This document shows, one piece after another, positions 45,867-55,949 of a stretch of 64,000 nucleotides of DNA; positions within the stretch are counted from its first letter, which is position 1; each line of letters opens with the position of its first letter. A program made the position numbers and the translations under genes. Source of the stretch: Cenococcum geophilum 1.58 (taxonomy: Eukaryota; Ascomycota; Dothideomycetes; Gloniales; Gloniaceae). The stretch lies in contig KV748190.1 in NCBI GenBank assembly GCA_001692895.1, positions 1,451,645 to 1,515,644 on the forward strand, read 5' to 3'. The notes beneath the pieces were generated by a model. It did not search any database, was not told where the DNA came from, and was given only the letters and a program-made list of their open reading frames with translations.

Positions 45867-48440
45867 ATGGAGTTTTTTAAGAATCTTCTTACCCTACGGT
45901 CTACTTTATGGTTAAAGGAAGCCCCCTTAGCCGCCCCCCCCCATAGCCTTTAGAGCGAATTTAAGGCCTAGACGGCGTGGCTATAGGATATTTATAAGGC
46001 CTAGCGCTTAAAGAATACTATAAGGGCGTATAAGCCGAAGTAGAAAGAGTAGAAAGGCTAGTATACGAAACTAAAAGGTAATATAGACGGCGCCTAGGTA
46101 ACGGAAGATAAGCTTTACCTATTTCTAAAGTAGTAAGTTATTAACTGAGAATTATAGGCCGCTAGCTATTAAAAACGGAAGTTAAAACGGAAAGAAATAT
46201 AGAAAGATGGCGAGTGAGTAAAGAAGAGGTAGAAGGTGGCGGGAGGGTAGCTAAGGGGGAAGGCAGCTATAGGGGCAGCGGTAGCCGTAGAGGAAGCTAT
46301 AAAGAATAAGGAAGAGATATGGGATAAGGAGGCCCTAGACGCCCTATTTAATAAGATAGTTTAATACTTAATTATAAATAGCTACGTCTCCGCTATTACT
46401 GAGCTTTATATATGGCAATTGGAAGGTAAGGCCTTATAGCTACTACGGGGGGCAAAGCTCTTAGCGATACTAGATAGTGTCCGCCGTAATAAGGACCGGA
46501 TTTAACGCGTTAACTTTATTAACTAAGGCCTATTTATAATTACTAGCGGCTATAACGTTAAAGGGCTTAAAAGGGCGATTACTTAGTACTAGGAAACGGG
46601 CTCTAAGATATTAGGTTTAGTTAAGTCTTACCTTTAAACTACGGCCGAGCATTTATTAGGTTTGTATATTGCTACTACTATATACCCTATTTGGTCCGTA
46701 TAGCTGCCGTTTTCTAACCCGTTCCTTAGGCTATACTACCATTACCTAGGGTAAGAGTAGATAGGACGTTTAGCTTACTAACCTTATCCTTATTAAACTA
46801 AAGAATAAAGGGCCTAAGCTAGATAAGCTAGTGCTATATATAATTATATTAATAATATAGGGGAAGTGGAACTAGTATAGTAAGGTTAAGTATATAGGCT
46901 GTATACGGAACGCTAACCCTATCCTCTACCCTCTCTCTATAATAGCCTTCTACTTCTTTAACTATTAGGGTAAGGACAGTACTAAGAGCTTTCTATCCTT
47001 TCGGTAGCTAGAGGACTACTATAACCTATACGTCTTCCCTAGCAGTGTTAAAGTACTATAACAACCGTTAAGCTATTATACGCAGTTTAAATAAAATAAG
47101 AAGATGTTCTAGGGAGTAGGGATTTACTTAAAAGAGAAGACCTATAGCGCCTGTAAGCAGAGCGTCTAGTATACTAAGCTTAGCGGCGTTAAGGATACCT
47201 AAATTAGATAGGCTAGACGCTAGAATACGGACGCGATGATAGGAGCCTACCTTAGCTACCTACTTTGTGCGTTTATGCGGTTAATTACTAGCTTCCTAAA
47301 GGAAGAAAAGGGTTACTTTTTTCCCTACGCGCGGGAGGTGCTAGAGGAGGCCCTCTGTTTAAAGATATGGCCTAAGACTAATATTTGGCTAAAACGTATA
47401 GAGACCTACTACCTAGATAGGGCTAATAATAAGGTTATATAGCTTAACCTTACGGGCTTAAAATTTCTACGCCTCCTCTACGCGCTTAGGGTAATCCTAT
47501 TATAGGACTTAGTAATCCTATATAAGCAGTTCCTGCTCTACCCCCTATAGAAGAACTCCCTCTTTAGCTATAAGGAGTACTAGAGGTTTACTACGTAGGT
47601 AAAAAGCTTGCTAGCTAATATAGTTACGCTAAACGAGCTAATAATACGGAAATACTAGCCCGCCTATAAGGCCGTAGCTAAGCTAAGATATAAGGCCGCA
47701 ATCTTAGAGATTAAAGGTGTTTAATTATACGTATATATAATCTTAGAACGCCTTAATAAGATAAAAAGGTTATTAGTATTATTTATACCTACACCTATAT
47801 AGATCCAGTAAGGAAAGACAGGTATCTAAATAGGGCCTACGAAGTCCGTATATCTACCTTTAGGTAGGCCTATACCGTCTACTATAACGTTTACTATATC
47901 CGCGCTACCTGCTTAGCTATCTATTATATCCGCACCGCCTACTTAGCTATCTACTATATCTATACTACCTGCTTAGCTAATACCTACACCCCCCGCTTAG
48001 CTAATATCCGCACCGCCTACTTAGCTATCTACTATATCCGCACTGCCCCCGCTAGCGTAGGCGTAAGTAAATACTTAACTACCTTTTTTATTTATTCTTA
48101 ACCTATAGGCGCCGCTAAAAAATATAAGATGCTTTAGGGCAGCAATTTAGTATTTTAGCTCTAGGCTAAGTGGACTTTAGGGCTAGTAGGTAGGCCGTTA
48201 ATTAAAGCTCTTAATTGCTGCTAGGGGGCGCGCTAGCGGGTTAACGGCGAGGCTATATTTTATAGCCGTCGCTATAGGATAATTAAGGATATAAGACGGC
48301 GCGTAAAAGACGGTATAGTAAGAGATAAGAAATAGGCTATTAACTAGCTAAAGCAGCTACGAGGCTAGCGTTCTTTAGATTAGCTTTATAAAAATATCTA
48401 ACTACTAGCCCTTAAAGCGGGGGGGAGGGAAAGGGAGGGA
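45867..48440 (+). pseudogene. Crypton tyrosine recombinase with GCR1_C domain
   Basis: The product would cut and rejoin DNA through a tyrosine-phosphate link. ATG at 45867 opens MEFFKNLLTLRSTLWLKEAP. An N-terminal SAM-like core-binding part includes KNTIRAY (about 46010) and TEDKLYLFL (about 46100), then SYVSAI (46380) and LRGAKLLAIL (46445). In the catalytic part the H-x-x-R box reads T-Y-S-A-C at 47140-47154: His to Tyr and Arg to Cys, both C-to-T changes. The nucleophile survives in GAYLSYL (Tyr at 47248-47250), at the head of an uninterrupted 68-codon stretch (47236-47442) ending with the conserved IWPKTNIWLKRIE region. A coding minisatellite lies at 47880-48052. The GCR1_C region (about 48150-48380) keeps AKWTLGLVGRP and YSRRYRIIKDIRRRVK. 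Dozens of stops, nearly all from CAG, CAA or CGA. Confidence 0.83.
47880..48052 (+). repeat. Coding minisatellite in the Crypton gene
   Basis: Six units of about 24 to 36 bp with the core ctatctactatatccgcaccgcctacttag, nearly all lengths being multiples of three and most of six. It sits between the recombinase and the DNA-binding domain, so it would encode a repeated Ser/Ile/Pro-rich linker. Confidence 0.75.
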
Positions 48441-48492
48441 AAGGCTCTGTATTAAGTAGTATATATATATATATAATACTATTTTATTATAG

Positions 48493-48768
48493 AACTACTA
48501 TAGTAACTAAGACGCCTTAATATAGGACTACTATAGTAACCGAGACGCCTTAATATAAGACTATACTATAGTAACTAAGATGCCTTAATATAGGACTACT
48601 GTAGTAACCGAGACGCCTTAATATAAGACTATACTATAGTGACCGAGACGCCTTAATATAGGACTATACTATAGTAACTAAGACGCCTTAATATAGGACT
48701 ATACTCTAGTAACCAAGACGTCTTAATATAAGACTGCATTATAGTAACTAAGACGCCTTAATATAGGA
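48493..48768 (+). repeat. Eight-unit 33-35-bp tandem array in the Crypton 3' region
   Basis: Eight head-to-tail units with the core ctatagtaaccgagacgcc then ttaatatagg. Units end alternately in atagg and ataag. It starts just after a (TA)n run at 48464-48480 and lies outside the gene. The function is unknown; it could be a binding-site array for the element's DNA-binding domain. Confidence 0.85.
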
Positions 48769-48997
48769 GTAGAGCGCGTTTAGGTATTATAAATTTAGAG
48801 TAACATTACGCGACCGTCTAGAAGTACCGATCTAATATATATTATATACCTTTTCGCCTAAAATCGCGTGCAAAGGTACTTAGGGGCGGTCGCTGCTCGA
48901 CCTCGTATGGGGTTTGGGCGCGTTATTAATAGGGGTGGCCCTAACCTTATATTAACCCAGGTCGTAACCGCGCCAAATTAGCCCCCCTAATATGTGA

Positions 48998-49432
48998 TAG
49001 GTATTAGAGGTCTAGGTTAGGCTTAGTATAACCTTAAGTTACGTATAACCCCCTAAAGTCCGCGACATATCGTCCAAATATTACCCCCCCCCTTTAGTAG
49101 TGGCCCCTACTTTTAGGACGCGTTTTTAAGGCCTAGGTTAGTACTAGGTTAGTATAGAGGTCCTTAGCACGCGCCCTTAACCTTATTATTACCTTAACAA
49201 TCCTATTTTCCAACCCTCTTTTATTTTTATACCTACGCTAGCTCCTAGCTTGCGCGGGGCTTCTAATTTTATATAGAAAGGCCTACTATAATTCTAATTC
49301 TATAATATAGAGCCCTCTTCTCCCTTCTCCTTTAATATTTACGCGTTTAGTAGCTCTATTTACCCATACTACTCTTACGCGTCTCCCCCTTTACCTTTTA
49401 TGGATATAGAGTCTTTTAAGAATCTTCTTACG
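48998..49432 (+). mobile_element. Second Crypton copy, 5' end only
   Basis: About 435 bp that match 45458-45890 through the leader and the first codons after the ATG (atggatatagag near 49399 is the counterpart of 45863). It stops at 49432, where a Plavaka-type end begins. Direct abutment to the first copy with identical junction bases makes a tandem pair. Confidence 0.85.
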
Positions 49433-49668
49433 TCAGGAAAACGGGAAGTGGCGCAGGAAATTTGGTTTTGCTAAATGTGTTTTTGGGGCCCGGGGCTAGC
49501 TTTCCGCCATATTAGCCGACCCCCTGGAGCCTAGGGCCAGCTTTTTGCCATATTAGCTAACCCCCTAAAGCTATACGCTAGCTTATGACTATAAAATAAA
49601 TATTGTCACTATTATTACATTTTTTGCCATTAGGGTATTGAAATCCTAAAGGCCTCCTAGTAGGCTCT
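49433..49668 (+). mobile_element. Plavaka-type element end, extra copy
   Basis: It starts CGTCAGGAAAACGGGAAGTGG after TA and shares about 200 bp with the next segment (49669-49860). It contains two 40-bp subterminal repeats around ggctagctttccgccatatt and ggccagctttttgccatatt, each followed by a ccccct block. After ttattacattt it departs from the other copy and ends at the second CGTCAGG. No inverted partner was found, so it is a truncated copy or a deletion derivative. Confidence 0.55.
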
Positions 49669-49880
49669 ACGTCAGGAAAACGGGGAGTGGTGTAAGAAAT
49701 TTAGTTCTGCTAAAAGCGTTTTTGGGGCCTAGGGCTAGCTTTCCGCCATATTCGCCAAAGCCTAGAGCCATTACAATTCTTAAATGGCCATGGTTAAAAG
49801 AGCGTAATATTATATATATTGCAGCAATAAGCCAGCTTATAGCTATAAAATAGATATTATTGCCATTATTACATTTATCG
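49669..49880 (+). mobile_element. Left end of the Plavaka-type element
   Basis: It starts CGTCAGGAAAACGGGGAGTGG after TA. It is interrupted by the LINE at 49881; without the LINE, attattacatttatcg (49865-49880) joins directly to gcagatattatata at 55656. This places it at the outer side of the transposase stop codon, as expected for the terminal region of a transposon whose gene points toward this end. Confidence 0.6.
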
Positions 49881-49962
49881 GGAGCTCTTGCTGCACCCGG
49901 CCCAAAAAAGACCAAAACCAACCAAAAGAACCCTGAAAAAACACCCAGAGAATCCCCCTGAG

Positions 49963-51500
49963 ATGCACGCATCGCAGGGGAGGCACACGTCGAACGACGG
50001 TGGTTCGCACTCGCGCGCGTCCACCAGAACCACGCCTAGTAATGGCCCTCCACAACAAGAACGGGCGAATACCACACCATAAAGCGGAAAGACCTCTATT
50101 AAGAAGGTATCTAACAAAATATAAAGCCTATTAGACGCGTTTAGTATCCGTAGTTATAGGGGAGCAACTGTTAGCTATAATAAACTAATATAGCTAGTAG
50201 AATGGCTCCGCTAGTCTAGCGAACCTTAGGCGCCCCTTTAGCAAACCCTTAATTAAATCCTCCAACGGCTAAGTAAAATTAAAAATAAATAAAACCCTTC
50301 TTTACCGGCGAACCGCACCTAGGCCGCTATAGCTGCGCTTTTATAATATAGGGAACCCACCCCCCTAAAGATAATATCTGGGTATATAATTATAATATAA
50401 CTAAATATAGAAAAAGTAGAGGGGCTTAGGGGATAATTAGAAACAGAAGTCCTTATAAAGATTTATAAAGAGGTTTACAACGCTATTATAATCTAATACC
50501 TTAGGAGCGGAGATATTAGAGTTACCCTAAGGGACTAATAGGTAAAGGAATAAGCCGTAAGGGCAGGGGATAGGCTAGGAGAACGTATTAGTATAAAAGT
50601 GCTCCGCGAAGATTACCTAGTTAAAGTCTTAGCGGTTCCCCTAAGCCTTAAGGTAGAAAAGGGACGCTAGGCGGATAATACAGTAACTATATATAAGATA
50701 GTAAAATAAACGGAACGCCTTATACTAGGACTTAAGATTACCTAAATCTAATGGCTATAATAGGAAAATACAAACTAAGCATATAATAAGAATAATAAAA
50801 GAATATAAGGGTCGCTAGAGACTCGCTAGGGAGGCGCTAGTTAAACGTATAACTCCCTTATTATTAGTATACATATACTAGGAATGCAAAAACTCCTTAT
50901 TTAAAAAGGTATTATTATAAATGGCCTTATATATGATATAAGGCTCTATAACCACAAACTCCGCCTAGAATAATACTATTGCTATATATAATAGGGACAC
51001 ACCTAATCCACATATATAGTATAGGTGTGCTGCGGCCACTATACAGGCCCCTATAATATAAGATATTGCTTAAATTAAGACTAAATAAAATGCGTAAACT
51101 GCCACCAAAGCATATATAAGGCGTAGGAGAGAGAAGACTGCATTAAATATAGAAGATAGAAGGTAAGGGCTTAATAGCTACAGGAATAACTACACGCTAG
51201 GTTATATAAATGGAAACAACAGGCGATAAGCTAGGGGGGCGTAGGTGCCTTTCTAGCGTTTCCTACCTTTAATACTAGGGGGCTAGGCTAGCTATCCTAA
51301 GCCTTAACGGGCCAGAAGCGACGCCGCGCGATATCACTAGACTATATAGGGATATAAGGGTTATAGGGAATATAAGGGAGAGGACGCCCTATAGGAAGAC
51401 CCTTATGGACAACTATAGCAAGCTTAAGACCAGGATAATTAAGAATTAGACTTAACGCGGCAAATATAATATTTATAGCCAACTCTTAAAGGGTATATAG
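49963..51500 (+). pseudogene. Tad1-like LINE ORF1, gag-like
   Basis: The ATG at 49963 opens MHASQGRHTSNDGGSHSRAS and stays open for 39 codons to 50082, a serine/threonine-rich start seen in Tad-type ORF1 proteins. An upstream in-frame extension without ATG reaches 49888. After about 50090 stops are frequent. Zinc-knuckle remnants lie at about 50985-51130 (CCGHYTG, then IKCVNCHQ). The product would bind the element RNA. Stops are of the CAA/CAG to TAA/TAG type, as in the neighbours. The end is approximate; ORF2 begins within a few hundred bases. Confidence 0.75.
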
Positions 51501-51719
51501 CCAACTAGTAAGAATAGGGGAAGAACTGAAGATAATAATAGATTTAGATATAGAAGCGCTAGTAGGAATATAAGATACGGGAATAGAAAGCTCTATACAA
51601 AATAAGTAGTAACCAGGGTGTAGATATAAGAGATAAAAGTTCTAAATATCCTAGAGAAAGTAGAAATAGAAGAAGCAAAAAACGAAGGAGAGGCAAAGGA
51701 CCCTCGCTAGGGGTCCGCC

Positions 51720-54700
51720 ACCTATCCATTATATAGTATAACTGCGGCAATACAAACCACCGTCTCGCAAGGCCCTTACTAGACAGCCTAGACCTAGAGA
51801 AATACTATATCCTTGCTATACAAGAGCCGTATTATAATACCTATATACAATTAATATACTGCCCCCGAGGATTCCAGCTCCTATATAAACTAAAAGCAGC
51901 TACACGCGTATGCTTTATAATTAGCAAGGCTATTAGCCTATCCTTGTGGTTATAGCAGGCAGTCAACCTAGATATTATAGTAATAATAATTTAGACATAT
52001 AGGGGACCGGTATAAATTATTAATGTGTATAACCCTAGGGTCGAAAGGGTCCTATAAATAGAGAACATTATATTGGTAATAAGCTTACTAGAAACCAAAG
52101 GCATAGAGTCTATCCTATTAGGAGACATGAACCTCTACTACCTACGGTAGGGGGGTATCTATATTGCTGCTAAACAATAGGCAGAGTGCCTACTAAGAGC
52201 TATAGACACTGGGGGCCTTAAGCTGGCTACCCCCCTAGGAGCAATTATATGGCAACGAGGCACCGCTAGAAGTATAATTGACCTTATATTTATAGACGAA
52301 GGCCTATACTAGAGACTTAAAAGGTGCAAACCTAAAGAAGAATGGGCACTCGCCTTAGACTATATCCCTATTTAGATACAGCTAGATCTAGATATTAAGG
52401 CGCAACTAAATAGCAAAAGATACGTAATAAGAAAGCTTAAGATAGATAGCTTCCTTAATATAGTTAAACAACAACTTTAAGACCTAGAAGAAATCCACCC
52501 AATACTAAACAAGCGAGGCTTATTAGCTACCCCTAAGAAAATCGACCGAAGACTAGAAAGGATCTAGGCAGTAATTAAAAATAGGCTAGAAGAGCACTGC
52601 CCGGTCTCAAAACCGGGCCCCTACGCGTGATACGCATAGTCCGCATAATACGCAATTCTTATTACCAGCTAACGACGAGTAAGAAGAAAATATATAAGTA
52701 GCTATAATCTTAAAAATGAGAGATAATATAAAGACACAAGAAACCAGCTAAAGAATACCCTAAAAAAAAAGTAAGAAATAGCTAGAGATAGTTTATAAAT
52801 AAGCATACTACTAACCTAAGCCTCCCCTATAATAAAGGTCTTTAGAGGATAGCAAAATAGGTAAAGAAAAAGGCGGGACGTCTAGTAGAAGACCTATACC
52901 TTCCGCCCCTACGAAGACCAGGTGAATTACTAACTATAAGCAATAATAATAAGAAGGCAAAGATCCTTATAGAAAGATTTTTCCCTTAACCAGCTTTAGT
53001 AGACCTTAGCGATATTACGGGTAAAGCACCGGTAACTCGCCTAAGGGTTAACAGTGATATAACAACTGAAGAAATGGCTAGAACCATTAGCCGCCTTTTA
53101 AACAATATAGTGCTAGGACTAGATAGGATCCTAAATAAAGCCCTAAAGACCTGCGGACCACTAATAGCACCTTAGCTTGCGGATATAGCTAGAGTATGCT
53201 TTATAATAGGCTACTACCTAAGACTTAGAAGAGCTATAACAACGTTTATCCTACATAAAGAAGGTAAAGTAGACTACTTACTCCTAGGAAGCTACCGCCC
53301 TATTGCCTTAGAGAATACCCTTAGCAAGATCTTAGAAAGGGTAATAGCGGACCGCATAGTAGACATGGCTAAGGAATACGCCCTACTACCATAAAGCCAA
53401 ATAGGGGCAAGAAAGAACCGCTTAACACTATTAGTACTTACGCTACTCGCTGCCACCATTAAATCTGCATGGGCGATGCGAAGGGACTTTATAGTATTAA
53501 TGCTTAGCCTAGATATTAGTAGCGCCTATAATAATATACCCCACGAGCATCTCCTATATATCCTTAGGGCAAAAGGCTTCTTAGAATAGATTATATAATT
53601 TGTTTAAGGGTTTATGGGTTAAAAAGAAACATTACTAGTCTTTAGCGGATACTAAAGCCCCCCTATTGCAGTTGCAACAGGAATACCATAAGGATTACCC
53701 CTCTCGCCTATACTCTTCCTTTTCTTTATAAGCAACCTACTTAACTCCTTTAAGAAAGGGGCAACTTAGGGAATAGGCTTTGTTAATAATATAAACCTAA
53801 TTATATACGGGCTAATAGCCGTAGAGAATTATAGAACACTAGAGAAAGTATATAACACCTATATAGAATAGGTAAGATAATATAGAGTCCAATTCTTACT
53901 AGAGAAATACCAGCTAATCTATTTTATAAGAAAACGCAACCAATCTATAGATCTCTAGCATATAATTCGCATTTAAGGCTTTAGGGGTTAACTAGTTTAG
54001 GGCCTAAGAGTATTAAGAGTATGGGTAGATAGTAAGCTCTAGTGGAGCGCATATGCGGCGTAAGCGGCCTATAAGGGCCAAGCATAGTATATCGCATTAT
54101 CTAGGATCGTTAATTCTATATAGGGTCTATACTTCTAGAGGTTACGCCTACTATATACAGCAGTTGTTCGGCTAACTATAATGTATAGGTCTAGTATCTG
54201 GGCCATTAGAGAATCTAAGAAAGGCCCCCCTAAATCGCTCCTTAAACTACTCTAAAAGGTCTAAACAGCCTGCCTCTAGAGTATAACAGGCGGATATAAG
54301 CGAACGGCCACAGCTCTGCTTAAGAAGGAAGCTAATATTCCCCCCCTATAACTATATATTAAAGCCGCTGCAATATAAAGGGCGTAAAAGGAACGTAACT
54401 CTAATATTATAAAGTATATTAAGACACGCCTAAATAAACTATAGAGGGACCCTAGGGCGCCTTATAGGAGAATAAACCAATAACCCTAAAGTAGGGAAGA
54501 TATATTAGAGAAACAGGTAAAGAAAGCAGAAGAAGAATAGTGCTGCTTTAGGGCCTAGGCCTATATAGAGGAGGAAGGGAGACGTATAAGAGGCCAGTAA
54601 GGATAATAGCAAGAGAGAGAAAGGAGCTAAAGTAGAGCATAAAAGAACGCTAGGAAACTATCTACCGCAATATAATACTAGCTGGACTAACGCTAGAGAG

Positions 54701-55356
54701 GTATATGGGAGTTAAAGGTATAGAGGCTAACTAAGGTAAGAGAAACCTAAGCTGTAGTATAGTTAATACTATAGGGGGTAGATACCCTAGGGCTCTAAAA
54801 AGGCCTAATAAAGGTAGAAAATATAATGGTAACGCTCTTAAGAACAGGAATAATAGGACTAAAAGACTGGCTCTACTGGGTAGGTATCCTAGTAGGTAGC
54901 CCAAGATGTAAATATAGCTAGCTAAGACAGACACTAAAATATGTAATACTATTATGCCCCTTACGCACTAACTAAGAAGTAATGCTTTTAGTAGCTGGCA
55001 CAGAGAGCTATAAGACACTGCTCTTAATATAAAAAGGGCTTAAGGCGGTTACCTAGTGTGTTGGAATTACAAGGTCATAAGGTCACAGCGGAGGTCTCTT
55101 GAGGGTCAAATTGATGATAGAGATGACGCAGACGATGAATATTGGTTGATTCGTGATGCAGTAGATGCGGTTGATGTCTATCTAGATTGCATGCAGAGTT
55201 CGACCTTGCAATGTGTCCAGAGCTTAGTCAGCACCCCTCGCTTAATTCTGACATAGTGGCTTATTAGCTAAAATATACTAAACCAGTTCTGGGTCGCAAA
55301 GGAAATAATAATAGAGGGCGGGGGGGCGAGCAACGGGCGCCCCCTAATAACTCTAT
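51720..55356 (+). pseudogene. Tad1-like LINE ORF2: endonuclease and reverse transcriptase
   Basis: Endonuclease: CGNTNHRLARPLLDS from 51737, AIQEPYYN near 51820 and the GDMNLYYLR box at about 52122, where the family has GDFNLHHPxWGG, so the histidines are lost. Reverse transcriptase: GSYRPIALENTLSKILERVI near 53290, LDISSAYNNIPHEHLL near 53510 and the catalytic box FVNN at 53779-53790; the family has F-A/V-DD, so both aspartates became asparagine by G-to-A changes, as RIP produces. The C-terminal part has an RTGIIGLKDWLY motif (54842) and KGLKAVT at 55036, interrupted by the solo LTR and resumed at 55259 as LISQNILNQFWVAKE. Stop at about 55356. Confidence 0.85.
55059..55253 (+). mobile_element. 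Solo LTR, unmutated, inside the LINE
   Basis: 195 bp flanked by TAGTG (55054-55058 and 55254-55258), with ends TGTTGGAATT and AATTCTGACA forming inverted terminal bases. The start is typical of Ty1/Copia LTRs. The surrounding LINE frame resumes exactly after the second TAGTG. The sequence shows no RIP, so it arrived after the LINE was mutated. No other copy is in the window. Confidence 0.88.
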
Positions 55357-55403
55357 AGTAGCAGAGTAAAGTATATGATACTAGCGTGTCCGTAGGCTAG
55401 TTA

Positions 55404-55639
55404 CGGCAGCAGTAGTTCCTAAGGAGGCCAAAAAGTAAGGTAGTAGGAGCACCACAGGTGACTCGTAGGCGCCTCGCAGGCGCCTTGTAGGCGAGTCCCA
55501 AGAGGCAGGGAGATAAATCATAGGGTTTTCTCAAGTTAAGTCTTTCTTAAGTTGAGTTTTCTCCCCATATGTAAATAAGGAGTAGTCCGCGTGGGCCCAA
55601 TAGGGATCCGAATCGGACGTTAAGCAATGAATTATTATT
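55404..55639 (+). other. LINE 3' untranslated region and triplet tail
   Basis: It matches 1-215. Landmarks are ggcagcagtagttcctaagg, several aggcgcc units with dyad symmetry (about 55466-55500), gtccgcgtgggcc, ggatccgaatcggacgttaa and the ATT tail (55631-55647). Confidence 0.85.
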
Positions 55640-55949
55640 ATTATTATATTTATCGCAGATATTATATATATTACTTTTATTAAAATCTATATTTATAACT
55701 ATGCTTTTCGTTTACGGCTCTAACTCTTTGCATATTTATTAGCAGCTTATTTACCTTTTAAAAGAAAATCTTTATTATATAATGTATTAAACTAATTAAA
55801 ATTAACCTAAGGATTAATAAAAAAGCTTTAGGGCTCTGACCTAAGCTTTAATAGCACTATATACGCGCTACAGAGCACTAATAAAAGGTTATAAATACGA
55901 CGTCCACTAATACTTCGTTGGCACTTTGTAAGAGATCGCTGCTATAGCT

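Larger units (their letters stand above)
45458..48997 (+). mobile_element. CryptonF-like tyrosine-recombinase transposon
   Basis: A 3.5-kb DNA transposon with no LTRs and no terminal inverted repeats that I can find. It has a 400-bp leader, one long gene (45867 to about 48440) with a tyrosine recombinase followed by a GCR1_C-type DNA-binding domain, a tandem array (48493-48768) and a 230-bp tail. This is the plan of fungal Cryptons. They excise as circles and reinsert by recombination at a short core. A second copy starts immediately at its right end with the same bases, taggtattagagg (45458 and 48998). RIP is strong in the gene and lighter in the leader. Confidence 0.85.
49881..55639 (+). 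mobile_element. Full-length Tad1-like LINE
   Basis: A 5.76-kb non-LTR retrotransposon on the plus strand with a 16-bp duplication, attattayatttatcg (49865-49880 and 55640-55655). It has a leader and ORF1 start at 49963, a gag-like ORF1 with zinc knuckles, an ORF2 with an apurinic-type endonuclease and a reverse transcriptase, a 3' untranslated region and an ATT-triplet tail. The ORF order, endonuclease type and tail suit the Tad1 clade of fungi. The first 200 bp are hardly mutated, the rest is heavily RIP-mutated. A fresh solo LTR sits near the end of ORF2 (55059-55253). Confidence 0.87.

Noticed and set aside
48493-48768. Possible CRISPR array or centromere satellite
   Set aside because: Units follow without spacers and there are only eight; a minisatellite within a Crypton explains it.
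49667-50117. Overlapping minus-strand open stretches of 71 to 101 codons
   Set aside because: They are the reverse frames of the unmutated LINE 5' end and of the Plavaka-type terminal region; they span the LINE insertion junction.
55056-55256. 66-codon plus-strand open stretch
   Set aside because: It coincides with the solo LTR and its target duplication; LTR sequence is noncoding and the frame starts outside it.
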